Assembly: GCF_016862635.1 (NCBI RefSeq)
Contig: NZ_BONI01000042.1
Span: 16,841-80,840, forward strand
Direction: 5' to 3'
DNA: 64,000 nucleotides
Source: Catellatospora coxensis
GTDB taxonomy: Bacteria > Actinomycetota > Actinomycetes > Mycobacteriales > Micromonosporaceae
Part shown: positions 24,337 to 33,799 of the stretch, piece after piece
How positions within the stretch are numbered: position 1 is the first letter of the stretch
How the letters are laid out: each line of letters opens with the position of its first letter
Translations under genes and position numbers: made by a program
Notes under the pieces: model-generated
Databases searched by the model: none
What the model was told of the DNA's origin: nothing
What the model saw: only the letters and a program-made list of their open reading frames with translations

Positions 24337-24600
24337 TCAGAACAGGCGGGTCAGGGCGGCGGCGGTGAGCAGGGTGAGGACGATCACGCGCAGGGCCCGG
24401 GTCGCGGGCGGCTGAACCGGCCAGGTGGTGACCAGGAGCGCGGCCAGGGCGGCGGCCAGCGCCAGGAGCAGTACGCCGCTGTACGGGTTCGGCAGCAGCA
24501 CCGCCACCAGCAGCAGCGCGAGCGTGCCGAGCAGCGCGACGGACTTCGGGATCCGGGCCAGCCGGCGCAGCAGGGGGTTGTTCGCGACATCCTGGGGCAC
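24337..24600 (-). CDS. Small three-helix membrane protein
   Basis: The 87-residue protein from GTG 24600 begins PQDVANNPLLRRLARIPKSV and contains three hydrophobic helices (VALLGTLALLLVAVLL, GVLLLALAAALAALLVTTW, ALRVIVLTLLTAAAL). The pattern recalls DUF6703, a family of small actinobacterial membrane proteins of unknown function; that match is from memory. GAGAGG precedes the start. A longer frame upstream would run through the dispersed repeat C and is less likely. Confidence 0.65.
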   Translation of the reverse strand: MPQDVANNPLLRRLARIPKSVALLGTLALLLVAVLLPNPYSGVLLLALAAALAALLVTTWPVQPPATRALRVIVLTLLTAAALTRLF

Positions 24601-24622
24601 GGCGGCGGTCCTCTCCGACAGG

Positions 24623-24678
24623 GCGTTAAGAAGGGCACCCTTTACCCCGTAAAACGATAAGAAGGTGCCCCTCCTTAC
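24623..24678. repeat. Dispersed repeat, two copies (C1, C2)
   Basis: C1 (24623-24645) reads GCGTTAAGAAGGGCACCC; C2 (24656-24678) reads GATAAGAAGGTGCCCCTCC. Both are in the reverse sense relative to copies B and are somewhat diverged. They lie between divergent genes. Confidence 0.8.
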
Positions 24679-24687
24679 TGTAGTGAG

Positions 24688-25011
24688 GTGCTGATGCTCA
24701 ATCGATTCGTGATCGCCGCCAACGAGGAGGCGTTCGTCGAGCGCGCCCACGCGGCGCTGGCGGCCCTCGCGGCCCGGCCCGGCTACCTGCGCGGGGAGCT
24801 GACCCGCTCGCTGGACGAGCCGGAGCACTGGTGCCTGCTCACCGAGTGGGAGAGCGTCGGGGCGTACCGGCGGGCGCTGGGCGGTTTCGACGTGAAGATG
24901 ACGGCGACGCCCCTGCTGGCCGAATCGCTGATGGAGCCGTGCGCGTTCGAGACCCTCGCCGAGGCCGAGCCGGGCGGCGCGGTGCAGACCCGGGCCAGCG
25001 ATCGGGCCTGA
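24688..25011 (+). CDS. Antibiotic biosynthesis monooxygenase-domain protein
   Basis: The 107-residue protein has the small ferredoxin-like ABM fold: NRFVIAANEEAFVERAHAAL, GYLRGELTRSLDEPEHW and LLTEWESVGAYRRAL. Dimeric ABM proteins act as heme-degrading or polyketide-modifying oxygenases, or as proteins of unknown role. GTG 24688 gives the usual M-L-x-x-NRF beginning; ATG 24694 is an alternative with a closer GAGG site. It stands alone next to repeat C, and no particular substrate is indicated. Confidence 0.8.
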   Translation: MLMLNRFVIAANEEAFVERAHAALAALAARPGYLRGELTRSLDEPEHWCLLTEWESVGAYRRALGGFDVKMTATPLLAESLMEPCAFETLAEAEPGGAVQTRASDRA

Positions 25012-25093
25012 TTCGCCGTCCCTGGCAGCGTGCCGGGCAGTGGACGGTCCGCCCGGTTTCGGGCGCGGCGGCGGCGGGTGGGAAGAACGCAAT

Positions 25094-25609
25094 ATGATCG
25101 CGGCCATGACCCACGCGCCCGCGCCATCGCCCGTGCCGCCCGGTCCGGGCGCCGCGCCGCCGTTCCCGGCCGCGCCGTCGGAGGGCGGCGGGACCCGGCT
25201 GGGCTGGGCGCTCGGCATCGCGGGCGGGCTGCTGGCGCTGTGCTGCGGCGGCGGCCTGGTGGCCGGGGTCGGCCTGGCCGTCACCGGGGTCCAGGCGATC
25301 AACGAGCGCGCCCACGTCGCGGTGGGGACCTACCTCGACGCGCTGAGGGAGAAGAAGTACGACCAGGCCTACGAGCTGCTCTGCGAGGACGAGCAGCGGC
25401 GGCTGGACCTGGAGCGCTTCACCAGCCAGGAGCAGTCCCGGCCGGAGCGCATCCAGTCGTACGAGCTGGGCGAGGTCGAGCTGCAGGGCACGTCCGGGAT
25501 CACCCTGCCGGTCACCGAGCGCTACACCGACGGCGACACCGAGCGGGTCGTGTACCGCCTCGCGCAGGACCCGAAGACGACCGACCTCGAAGTCTGCGGG
25601 CGCGAGTAG
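25094..25609 (+). CDS. Membrane-anchored protein with NTF2-like/DUF4878-type domain
   Basis: The 171-residue protein has a Pro-rich cytoplasmic N-terminus, one transmembrane segment (about 40-65, LGWALGIAGGLLALCCGGGL) and an outer domain starting VGTYLDALREKKYDQAYELL, typical of NTF2-like DUF4878 domains. Such proteins are probably binding modules at the cell surface. GGAAG lies 8 bases before ATG 25094; ATG 25106 is possible. Function unknown. Confidence 0.7.
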   Translation: MIAAMTHAPAPSPVPPGPGAAPPFPAAPSEGGGTRLGWALGIAGGLLALCCGGGLVAGVGLAVTGVQAINERAHVAVGTYLDALREKKYDQAYELLCEDEQRRLDLERFTSQEQSRPERIQSYELGEVELQGTSGITLPVTERYTDGDTERVVYRLAQDPKTTDLEVCGRE

Positions 25610-25781
25610 CCGGGCTGCCGGCGCGGCGCACCGGCGGACTCACCACGTTGCGTGTGCAGTAGCGTTTAACCGCATGCGGGTTGCCTGAGCGGCCCGTACC
25701 GTATCCACGTCGAGCGGATCTTCCGCCGACCTCCGCCGACAGCCAGCCGGCGGCAACCTCCAACGGAATGGAGACCTGATC

Positions 25782-27161
<1,380 letters not shown>

Positions 27162-27176
27162 ACACGCTGACGTGGT

Positions 27177-27212
27177 GGGAAGTCCCCGAACCGGGTGGTT
27201 TGGGGACTTCCC
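27177..27212 (+). terminator. Terminator-like hairpin after glyS
   Basis: GGGAAGTCCCC (27177-27187) pairs with GGGGACTTCCC (27202-27212), with near-pairing AA/TT inside. It lies 15 bases after the glyS stop. Confidence 0.75.
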
Positions 27213-27259
27213 GGCACGGCACTATCGCGTTTGCCGAGTTTGATTCGGGTCCTCCCCGG

Positions 27260-27265
27260 TAACAT
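27260..27265 (+). promoter_or_regulatory. Probable -10 element of a leaderless transcript
   Basis: TAACAT lies 7 bases before the GTG at 27273, and no Shine-Dalgarno separates them. This spacing fits actinobacterial leaderless mRNAs whose 5' end is the start codon. No clear -35 box was found. Confidence 0.45.
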
Positions 27266-27272
27266 ACGGACA

Positions 27273-28232
27273 GTGACCACCATCGAGCTGAAGAAGACGC
27301 CCGGAGGCCCGGCCGAGACGCCGCCCCGGCGCCCGGCTTGGCGTGCGGGGCTGGTCATCGCGGCCGCCCTGCTGCTGGCGGCCGTGCTCGCGGGTCACCG
27401 CCTCATCCCCAATGTGCACGGTATCGGCAGCGTGCTCGACACCATCGCCCCGCTGTTCGGCCTGGCCGTGCCGGTGCTGGCGATCGCCGCGCTGCTGGCC
27501 CGCTCCGGTAAGGCGCTGCTGGTGGTGCTGCTGCCCGCGGTGATCTGGGCCGCCATGTTCGGCCGGGCGCTGCTGCCGCCCCCGGGCGGGCCGGTGCAGC
27601 TGCGGGTGGTCACGCAGAACCTGTACGCCGAGAATCCCGACCCGCAGACCACGGTCGAGGCGCTCGCGGCGGGCGGCCCTGATCTGATCGCGCTGCAGGA
27701 GGCCTCCGGCGGGACGATCGAGACGGTCGCCGAGCGGCTGGGGAAGACCTACCCGCACTACGCGGTCCGCTCGACGGTCGGGCTGCTCAGCCGGTATCCG
27801 ATCACGGGCATCACCGACGTGGACACCGGTCTGGACTGGACCCGGGCCCTGCGCGCGGTGGTCAAGGCGCCGCAGGGCGACGTGGCGGTGTACGTCGTGC
27901 ACCTGGGCTCGGCCCGGATCAACGACACGGCGACCCGGGACCACACCATCGACATGCTGGCCCAGGCGGTCCGCGAGGACGAGGCGCAGCGGGTGCTGGT
28001 GCTGGGCGACCTCAACACCGCGGCCACCGACCGGGCCATCGCGCCGCTGTCGGCGCAGCTGCGCGACGCGCAGGCCGACGCGGGCTGGGGTTACGGCTTC
28101 ACCTGGCCGTCGTCGCTGCCGGTGATGCGGCCCGATCACGTGCTGTACCGGGGACTGACCGCGACGCAGGCCGGGGTGCTCCGTACGCCGGGCACCGACC
28201 ATCGGGCCGTGACCTCGGGTTTCTCGTTCTGA
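27273..28232 (+). CDS. Membrane-anchored endonuclease/exonuclease/phosphatase-family protein
   Basis: The 319-residue protein has three hydrophobic helices in the first 110 residues and then the EEP catalytic domain: VTQNLYAENP, DLIALQEASGG (catalytic Glu), VVHLGSA, VLVLGDLNTAATD and the terminal RPDHVLY ... GTDHRAV histidine/aspartate pair. Family members hydrolyse phosphodiesters in nucleic acids, sphingomyelin or inositol lipids; the extracytoplasmic domain here suggests a surface or cell-wall substrate. The GTG start appears leaderless. Confidence 0.88.
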   Translation: MTTIELKKTPGGPAETPPRRPAWRAGLVIAAALLLAAVLAGHRLIPNVHGIGSVLDTIAPLFGLAVPVLAIAALLARSGKALLVVLLPAVIWAAMFGRALLPPPGGPVQLRVVTQNLYAENPDPQTTVEALAAGGPDLIALQEASGGTIETVAERLGKTYPHYAVRSTVGLLSRYPITGITDVDTGLDWTRALRAVVKAPQGDVAVYVVHLGSARINDTATRDHTIDMLAQAVREDEAQRVLVLGDLNTAATDRAIAPLSAQLRDAQADAGWGYGFTWPSSLPVMRPDHVLYRGLTATQAGVLRTPGTDHRAVTSGFSF

Positions 28233-28367
28233 GTCCACTGACCCGAACCCTTAACGTGTACGTTTCTCTTCTTGGACTAGTACTTTCGGTCAGCCTCTTG
28301 TAAGGTCTTCAGTGCTCGGCTTGCCGAGCCGGCTGCCTAGCCGTCTGCGGCGCTCAAGAAACGGGTG

Positions 28368-28382
28368 CTGTGACCGTCACAG
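28368..28382. promoter_or_regulatory. Perfect dyad upstream of the sigma factor gene
   Basis: CTGTGACCGTCACAG is a perfect 15-bp palindrome, 70 bases before the sigma factor start. It could be an operator. No regulator is identified. Confidence 0.35.
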
Positions 28383-28452
28383 GCGAACCGTGTCCGAGGG
28401 CGTCCCCCGTCGCTCCGGGTTCACACGCGGTTCACTGCGCCGGAGGCCTGCA

Positions 28453-29271
28453 ATGACTGCAACGATCGTTCGCGAGACCGTGGTGTCCGCGTCCCCCTCG
28501 TCCCTGACCGACACTCTCGACGCGACTGCCGGCGATGTGCTGCTGCGCCGTCTCGGCGAGCTGAGCGAGCAAGACCCCGCACATGAGGACGTGCGGCAGG
28601 AGGCCATCTGTGCCTGGCTGCCGCTGGCCGAGCGCCTGGCCCGCCGCTTCCGCCACCGCGGCGTGGACGGCGACGACCTCGTGCAGGTGGCGACCATCGG
28701 CCTGATCCAGGCCGTGGACCGGTTCGACCCCTCCCGCGGCAGTGCGTTCGTGCACTTCGCGGTGCCGACGATCGTCGGCGAACTCAAGCGCTACTTCCGT
28801 GACCGGGGCTGGAGCATGCGGGTCAGTCGCCGCATGCAGGAGCTGTACCTGGACATCAACCGGGTGTCCCCGCAGCTCTGCCAGGACCTGGGCCGGTGGC
28901 CGAGCGCCGAGGACCTGGCCGAGCATCTCAACGTCACCGTCGAGGACGTGGTGGCCGGGATGCACTGCGCGCAGGCCTACCGCATCAACTCCCTCAACGT
29001 CGCGGTGAGCGGCGAGGACGGCGATGTGGAGCTCGGTGAGCTGATCGGCGAGACCGACACCGTGCTGGAGTCCATTCCGGACGTGCACGCGGTCCGGCAG
29101 TACGTCAAGGAACTGCCGGAACGTGAGCAGAAGATCCTCATGCTGCGCTTCGTCCAGGGCCACAACCAGGCCCAGATCGCCGAGCAGATCGGGGTCTCCC
29201 AGATGCACGTGTCGCGCCTGCTCAGCCGGTGCCTCGCGCAGCTGCGCGAGCGCATGCTGGCCGAGGACTGA
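28453..29271 (+). CDS. SigB/SigF-type RNA polymerase sigma factor
   Basis: The 272-residue protein has sigma-70 region 2 (CAWLPLAERLARRFRHRGVD, DDLVQVATIGLIQAVDRFDP), region 3 (WPSAEDLAEHLNVTVEDVVA) and region 4 (LPEREQKILMLRFVQGHNQA, then the HTH IGVSQMHVSRLLSRCLAQLR). The lack of region 1 and the GDDLVQVA wording place it with stress/development group 3 sigma factors (SigB/SigF). The start follows CGGAGG by 6 bases. No anti-sigma factor gene lies beside it. It directs polymerase to an alternative promoter set. Confidence 0.92.
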   Translation: MTATIVRETVVSASPSSLTDTLDATAGDVLLRRLGELSEQDPAHEDVRQEAICAWLPLAERLARRFRHRGVDGDDLVQVATIGLIQAVDRFDPSRGSAFVHFAVPTIVGELKRYFRDRGWSMRVSRRMQELYLDINRVSPQLCQDLGRWPSAEDLAEHLNVTVEDVVAGMHCAQAYRINSLNVAVSGEDGDVELGELIGETDTVLESIPDVHAVRQYVKELPEREQKILMLRFVQGHNQAQIAEQIGVSQMHVSRLLSRCLAQLRERMLAED

Positions 29272-29327
29272 CATCAGCGACGGATGGTAGCGGTTTCGTC
29301 ACCGAGTTCGTGGGGCAGGAAGGAACC

Positions 29328-29471
29328 ATGGAGCTTTTACTGTGGATCCTCGCCGTGGTCCTGGTCGTTTCCGGGATCGTCTCGCTGGCACGACGCCAGA
29401 TCCTGTGGGGCATCGTGCTGATCGTCATCGGTCTGCTCGTCGGGCCGGGGGGCGTGAGCATCTTCTCGTAG
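29328..29471 (+). CDS. 47-residue GPGG-motif membrane protein
   Basis: A short protein made of two hydrophobic helices (LLLWILAVVLVVSGIVSLA and LWGIVLIVIGLLV) ending GPGGVSIF, a pattern seen in small actinobacterial membrane peptides. AGGAAGGA precedes ATG 29328. It lies 56 bases after the sigma factor stop on the same strand and may be part of its transcript or regulon. Function unknown. Confidence 0.75.
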   Translation: MELLLWILAVVLVVSGIVSLARRQILWGIVLIVIGLLVGPGGVSIFS

Positions 29472-29487
29472 GACGCAACGCAGAAGC

Positions 29488-29525
29488 CGAAGGGCCGCGA
29501 AGACCATGGTCTTCGCGGCCCTTCG
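29488..29525 (+). terminator. 38-bp perfect palindrome
   Basis: The arm CGAAGGGCCGCGAAGACCA (29488-29506) and its exact complement (29507-29525) meet without a loop. It follows the small membrane-protein gene and probably ends the sigma factor transcript. Confidence 0.8.
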
Positions 29526-29568
29526 CATGGTGCGACCCGTGTCACAGGACGACGCCCGCGGGCGGCCG

Positions 29569-29574
29569 TACTGT
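29569..29574 (+). promoter_or_regulatory. Probable -10 element of a leaderless transcript
   Basis: TACTGT lies 6 bases before GTG 29581 without an intervening ribosome site. It fits a leaderless start for the flavin oxidoreductase. Confidence 0.4.
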
Positions 29575-29580
29575 TGCGCC

Positions 29581-30648
29581 GTGACGGTACTCGGCCAGCC
29601 CCTCGAACTGCGCGGCGTGACGCTGCCCAACCGCATCGCGATGTCGCCGATGTGCCAGTACTCCGCCGGCCCGGACGGGCTGCCCGGCGACTGGCACCTG
29701 GCCCACCTGGGCGCCCGCGCGGTCGGCGGGGCCGGGCTCGTCATCGCCGAGGCCAGCGCGGTGCTGCCGGAGGGCCGGATCTCGCCACGCGACGCCGGCA
29801 TCTGGTCACCGGCGCATGTGGACGCCTGGCGGCCGGTCACCGCGTTCGTCGCCGCGCAGGGGGCGGTGCCCGCGATCCAGCTGGCCCACGCCGGGTTCAA
29901 GGCCTCCACCTACTGGCCGTTCACGCAGGAGCGGGGCGGGGTGCCCGACACCGACGGCGGCTGGCAGCCGGTCGGGCCGGGCGAGTTGCCCTTCGTGCCG
30001 GCGTACCGCACGCCCAGGGCGCTCGAGGAGGCCGGCATCGCCGCGGTGATCGCCGCGTTCGCGCAGGCCGCGGGGTATGCGGTCGACGCCGGCTTCCAAG
30101 CCGTGGAGATCCACGCCGCGCACGGCTACCTGCTGCACGAGTTCTACTCGCCGCTGACCAACCACCGCGACGACGGCTGGGGCGGCGATCACGCCGGGCG
30201 TACCCGCCTGGCTGTGGCCGTCGCGGCGGCCGTGCGCGACGCCGTCGGCCCCGACGTGCCCGTCCTGGCCCGGGTTTCGGCCACCGACTGGGTCGAGGGC
30301 GGCTGGGATGTCGCCGACACCGTCGAGCTGGCCCGTGCCCTGTTCGCGGCCGGCGTCGACCTGATCGACTGCTCGTCGGGTGGAGTGGTCCCGCACGCCG
30401 ACATACCGATCGGCCCCGGTTACCAGGCTCCGCTCGCGGAGCGGGTGCGCCGGGACGTCGGCGTGCCCACCGGGGCGGTCGGCCTGATCACCGAGCCCGA
30501 GCAGGCCGAGCGCATCGTCGCCGACGGCCAGGCCGACCTGGTGCTGATCGGGCGGGAGCTGCTGCGTGACCCGTACTGGCCGCGCCGGGCACTGGCCAAG
30601 CTCGGCGGGCAGCCGCACTGGCCGGACCAGTACGCCCGCGCCTTCTGA
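29581..30648 (+). CDS. Old Yellow Enzyme-family NADH:flavin oxidoreductase
   Basis: The 355-residue TIM-barrel flavoprotein has SPMCQYSA near the N-terminus (the Cys is diagnostic of the YqjM-like subclass), the FMN loop AGLVIAEASAV, the ligand-binding IHAAHGYLLHEFYSPLTNHR with paired histidines and catalytic Tyr, and the phosphate-binding VGLITEPEQAERIV / LVLIGRELLRDPYW end. These enzymes reduce activated C=C bonds of enones using NAD(P)H. I chose GTG 29581; the longer frame begins inside the upstream palindrome. It stands alone. Confidence 0.93.
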   Translation: MTVLGQPLELRGVTLPNRIAMSPMCQYSAGPDGLPGDWHLAHLGARAVGGAGLVIAEASAVLPEGRISPRDAGIWSPAHVDAWRPVTAFVAAQGAVPAIQLAHAGFKASTYWPFTQERGGVPDTDGGWQPVGPGELPFVPAYRTPRALEEAGIAAVIAAFAQAAGYAVDAGFQAVEIHAAHGYLLHEFYSPLTNHRDDGWGGDHAGRTRLAVAVAAAVRDAVGPDVPVLARVSATDWVEGGWDVADTVELARALFAAGVDLIDCSSGGVVPHADIPIGPGYQAPLAERVRRDVGVPTGAVGLITEPEQAERIVADGQADLVLIGRELLRDPYWPRRALAKLGGQPHWPDQYARAF

Positions 30649-30673
30649 GTCATGCGGGATCCTGGGCCGAGCC

Positions 30674-31171
30674 TCAGCGCCCCTCGGCCCGCAACCGGGT
30701 CACCACCGCGCCCAGGTACGCGTCGACCTGCTCGACGTCGTAGCCCTTGCGGACCAGCGGGAAGGCGGCCTGCTCGACCTCGGCGGAGCTGATGCCGCCG
30801 CCGCCCGCCAGCACCGGGGCGATCCGGGCGACCAGCGCGTCCACCTGGGCCGGGTCGTACCCCTTGGTGAACAGCGCGGCGCGGGGGAAGGCCGGGTCAC
30901 GCAGCGCGACCAGGGGGACGGTCGGGATGCTGCCGTCCGGGCCGGCTCCGGGACGCTCGCCCTCGGCCGCCTGCTGCGCCGCCAGCAGGCCCAGGTACGC
31001 GTGCACCTGCTCGCGGTCGTAGCCGCGCATGACGACCGTGAAGTCGGTGCGGGGATTGTCGGCGAGGCTCAGTTCGCCGCGGTCTACCTCGGCGAGCAGG
31101 GCGTCGACCTGGGTGCGGTCGAAGCCGCGCAGGACGACGGTGAAGTCGGGGTGGGGCTGCATGGCGGACAT
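30674..31171 (-). CDS. Protein with four short DivIVA-type modules
   Basis: The 165-residue protein is built of four copies of a short module with the pattern F-x-x-V-x-R-G-Y/F-D-x-x-Q-V-D-A-x-L: FTVVLRGFDRTQVDALL (9-25), FTVVMRGYDREQVHAYL (44-60), LFTKGYDPAQVDALV and FPLVRKGYDVEQVDAYL near the C-terminus. This is the N-terminal membrane-curvature-sensing motif of DivIVA/Wag31, but the long coiled coil is missing. ATG 31171 and 31162 are both possible. A polar-growth or septum-linked role is inference. Confidence 0.8.
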   Translation of the reverse strand: MSAMQPHPDFTVVLRGFDRTQVDALLAEVDRGELSLADNPRTDFTVVMRGYDREQVHAYLGLLAAQQAAEGERPGAGPDGSIPTVPLVALRDPAFPRAALFTKGYDPAQVDALVARIAPVLAGGGGISSAEVEQAAFPLVRKGYDVEQVDAYLGAVVTRLRAEGR

Positions 31172-31270
31172 CCTGGCAGATCAGATCAAGGACGGTTGGC
31201 CAGGGCAGCCGAGGCGCGGGGTCGACGCGCCGCGCAGGTCTGGCATCGGCGCTGGTGGCGCGTCTGTCGT

Positions 31271-31327
31271 GTTAGGAAGGGCACCTTCTGCGACGCGGAG
31301 CGTTAAGAAGGTGCCCTTCCTTGTTTC
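31271..31327. repeat. Dispersed repeat, inverted pair (D1, D2)
   Basis: D1 GGAAGGGCACCTTCT (31275-31289) and D2 AGAAGGTGCCCTTCC (31306-31320) are exact complements separated by 16 bases, flanked by GTTA and GCGTTA. They lie between divergent genes. Confidence 0.9.
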
Positions 31328-31407
31328 TGTCCGGGCGGGGGCTGGCGCGGGGGTGGGATCATGGGGTCGCGGGGTCGTCAAGGGCCCGCGGGGAGGTGGT
31401 CGGCCTC

Positions 31408-33741
31408 ATGGGTGTCGTGACGGAACTGCTGGGGCCGTTCCCGTTCCGGCAGGAGGACCTCGAGCACGGCAGGCTCGAGCAGGGCGTGCGGCACACGCTG
31501 GCGCACTACGCCCAGTGGCGGGACACGCAGCCGGGCGCGATCGCGTCGCATGTGGAGCGATACTCCGAGCAGCTGCGGTCGATCGCCGGACGGCACACCC
31601 CGGCGGCGGCGCTGCTGCGCGGGGTGTACGCGCCGCGGCGGCGGCGGGAGCTGCGCGAGCAGGCGCTGCTGGAGCTGAACTACTTCGGCGTCTACAACCT
31701 CAGCGAGGTGCCCGACCCGGCCGACGTGGCCCGGGGCGAGGTGCTCGCGCGGGCGCACGCCCGGACGGTCCGCGAGGTCGTCGAGGGGATCGAGCGCGGG
31801 CGCGGTGTGGCGGGGGTGGTGGAGTCGCTGGAGCGGCGCTTCCCGGCGCTGCGCGAGGTCGCCGAGACGCGCTGGCTGGCCGGGCGGCTGGACCGGCTGC
31901 ACCGCACCCTGCCGGAGACGGTGGTGCAGGCCGGGGCGATGGGCAAGGTGGTCCGCACGCTGGTGGGGGTGCTGGCGATCGGGGGGTACGACACCCGCGA
32001 CGCGGGCCGGGCCGCGGTGCGCGAACACCTCACCCGGATCCTGCCCGGCGCGTACGCGTACGGGGCCGCGTACGCCGTCATCGACGACAGCTTCCAGGAC
32101 CTGCCCGGCGAGCACATGCTGCCGCGCGAGCGGGACCGGCTGCACCGGCTGATCCTGCGCGGCCTGTCCACCGGCGGCGCGATCGACGCCCGGGAGGTGC
32201 CCGACCATCCGCTCGCCGAGGAGATGCACGAGCTGTACGGCATCGCGCTGCAGGTCTACCCGTTCGGCACGCACCGGCACCTCTACCACGCGGCCGAGTC
32301 GATGTACCTGGCCCAGCACCGCGACGCGGGCCGCGGCGCGGACGAGCCGCTGGAGTCGGCGTACCCGGACATCTTCCTCAAGGCCGGGCTGAGCCGGGTG
32401 GTGGCCAACATCCTGGGCCGGCGCAGCGTCGACGAGGGCTTCTACGCCCGCTGCCTCAACACGATCTTCCTGAGCCAGTTCAAGGACGACCTCGCCGATC
32501 GCGACGAGGACCGCCGGGCCGGCCGGATGACCCCGTTCACGCACCCCGGCGACGGCCGCACCAATCCGCTGCTCGACCTGTTCGCCTATGACGCGTACGT
32601 CGTCGAGCAGGTGTACGGCGGCGACCCGGTGGCTCGCGACGCGCTGACCGGCGTCGGCGCGATCAAGCTGGGGATACACCTGTGCGCGGACCCGCAGAAC
32701 ACGCTGCGGCTGCTCGACCAGTACCCGGTCACCCCGGAGATCGCCACGTTCCTGCGTACGGCGGCGGGGGTGCCGCGGCGGGTGCTGCCGCAGCTGAGCA
32801 CCGGTGACCTGCGGCTCAAGCGGGAGGCGGCCGCGGTGATGGGCCGCCGCGACCCGAACAGCGTCGACGCGCGCACGTTCGTGCTCGACCGGCTGCCGCG
32901 CATCAACGAGATCGTGCACAACTGCCACGCCGAGGTCAACGCCGCCGAGCTGGCGCCGATCCTGGCGTACACGATGGACGGCCCGGCCAAGCGGCTGCGG
33001 CCCGCGCTGACCCTGATGCTGGCCGAAGGGCTCGGCGTACGCGGGGACATGCCCGAGTCGCTGCTCGGCGCGATCGAGCTGTTCCACACCGCCAGCCTGA
33101 TCTTCGACGACCTGCCCGCGCAGGACGACGCCACGCTGCGCCGGGGCCGCCCGGCCGCGCACACCGTGTTCGACGAGGGCAGCGTGCAGCTCGCCGCGAT
33201 CTCGATGCTGTCCTCCGGGTTCGGCATGCTGGCCCGGCTCGACCGGCACTACCCGGCGCAGCGGGTCACCGACGTCGTCGCGTACGTCGGCACCGTGCTC
33301 GGCCCGCAGCGGCTGTGCCGGGGGCAGTACCTGGACCTGCGCTACGCCCGGGACGCGTCGCCGGTCACCGGCGAGGACATCCTGGAGATGTACCGGCTGA
33401 AGACGTCCACGATGGTCGAGGCCGCGCTGGTGCCGCTGCTGATGCTGCTGGACCGGCCGCGTGTCGAGATCGAGCTGATCACGCGGTACGCCGACCACGC
33501 GGGCATCGTGTTCCAGGCCCGCGACGACATCCTCGACGCGACCGCGTCCAGCGAGCAGCTCGGCAAGGACTCCGGCAACGACGTGGGCAAGGCCAACCTG
33601 GTTCGGGTGTACGGGCTCGCGCAGGCGCGCCGGCTCATGGAGCAGCACCGCGACGCCGCGGTGGACAGCTGCGCCGCGCTGCCCTTCGACACCCGCCTGC
33701 TGCAGGGCATCGTCGAGCACTTCGCCGCCCGCGGCCGCTGA
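31408..33741 (+). CDS. Polyprenyl synthetase-family protein with two isoprenoid-synthase-like domains
   Basis: The 777-residue protein has a C-terminal trans-prenyltransferase domain (about 480-777) with FARM motif DDLPAQDD (567) and SARM motif DDILD (706), plus GGQYLDL-like RGQYLDL and KTSTMVEAAL. The N-terminal half carries DDSFQD (about 223) and KDDLADRDED (about 357), with almost the same spacing between acidic motifs (about 135 against 139 residues), suggesting a second class I isoprenoid-synthase fold. Normal polyprenyl synthases are about 330 residues. Start ATG 31408 follows GGGGAGGTGG. The enzyme may make and then use a prenyl diphosphate; the product is unknown. Confidence 0.85.
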   Translation: MGVVTELLGPFPFRQEDLEHGRLEQGVRHTLAHYAQWRDTQPGAIASHVERYSEQLRSIAGRHTPAAALLRGVYAPRRRRELREQALLELNYFGVYNLSEVPDPADVARGEVLARAHARTVREVVEGIERGRGVAGVVESLERRFPALREVAETRWLAGRLDRLHRTLPETVVQAGAMGKVVRTLVGVLAIGGYDTRDAGRAAVREHLTRILPGAYAYGAAYAVIDDSFQDLPGEHMLPRERDRLHRLILRGLSTGGAIDAREVPDHPLAEEMHELYGIALQVYPFGTHRHLYHAAESMYLAQHRDAGRGADEPLESAYPDIFLKAGLSRVVANILGRRSVDEGFYARCLNTIFLSQFKDDLADRDEDRRAGRMTPFTHPGDGRTNPLLDLFAYDAYVVEQVYGGDPVARDALTGVGAIKLGIHLCADPQNTLRLLDQYPVTPEIATFLRTAAGVPRRVLPQLSTGDLRLKREAAAVMGRRDPNSVDARTFVLDRLPRINEIVHNCHAEVNAAELAPILAYTMDGPAKRLRPALTLMLAEGLGVRGDMPESLLGAIELFHTASLIFDDLPAQDDATLRRGRPAAHTVFDEGSVQLAAISMLSSGFGMLARLDRHYPAQRVTDVVAYVGTVLGPQRLCRGQYLDLRYARDASPVTGEDILEMYRLKTSTMVEAALVPLLMLLDRPRVEIELITRYADHAGIVFQARDDILDATASSEQLGKDSGNDVGKANLVRVYGLAQARRLMEQHRDAAVDSCAALPFDTRLLQGIVEHFAARGR

Positions 33742-33799
33742 CGGTGTGAAGGCGGCGGGGCAGGTGGCCGTCCACCGGCCCCGCCGCTCCGACCGGCGG

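Noticed and set aside
24035..24415. Forward frames across the znuA intergenic region
   Set aside because: They run through inverted repeats and dispersed repeats, are Arg/Gly-rich and show no family pattern.
25610..25781. T-box riboswitch before glyS
   Set aside because: I looked for the conserved T-box antiterminator and specifier features and found none.
29506..29580. ATG inside the 38-bp palindrome as start of the flavin oxidoreductase
   Set aside because: The palindrome is a terminator-like structure; GTG 29581 with a nearby -10 box gives the normal N-terminus.
31378..33720. Very long minus-strand frame opposite the prenyl synthase gene
   Set aside because: Mirror-frame artefact of high GC; it is rich in Arg, Val and Gln, while the forward frame has clear enzyme motifs.
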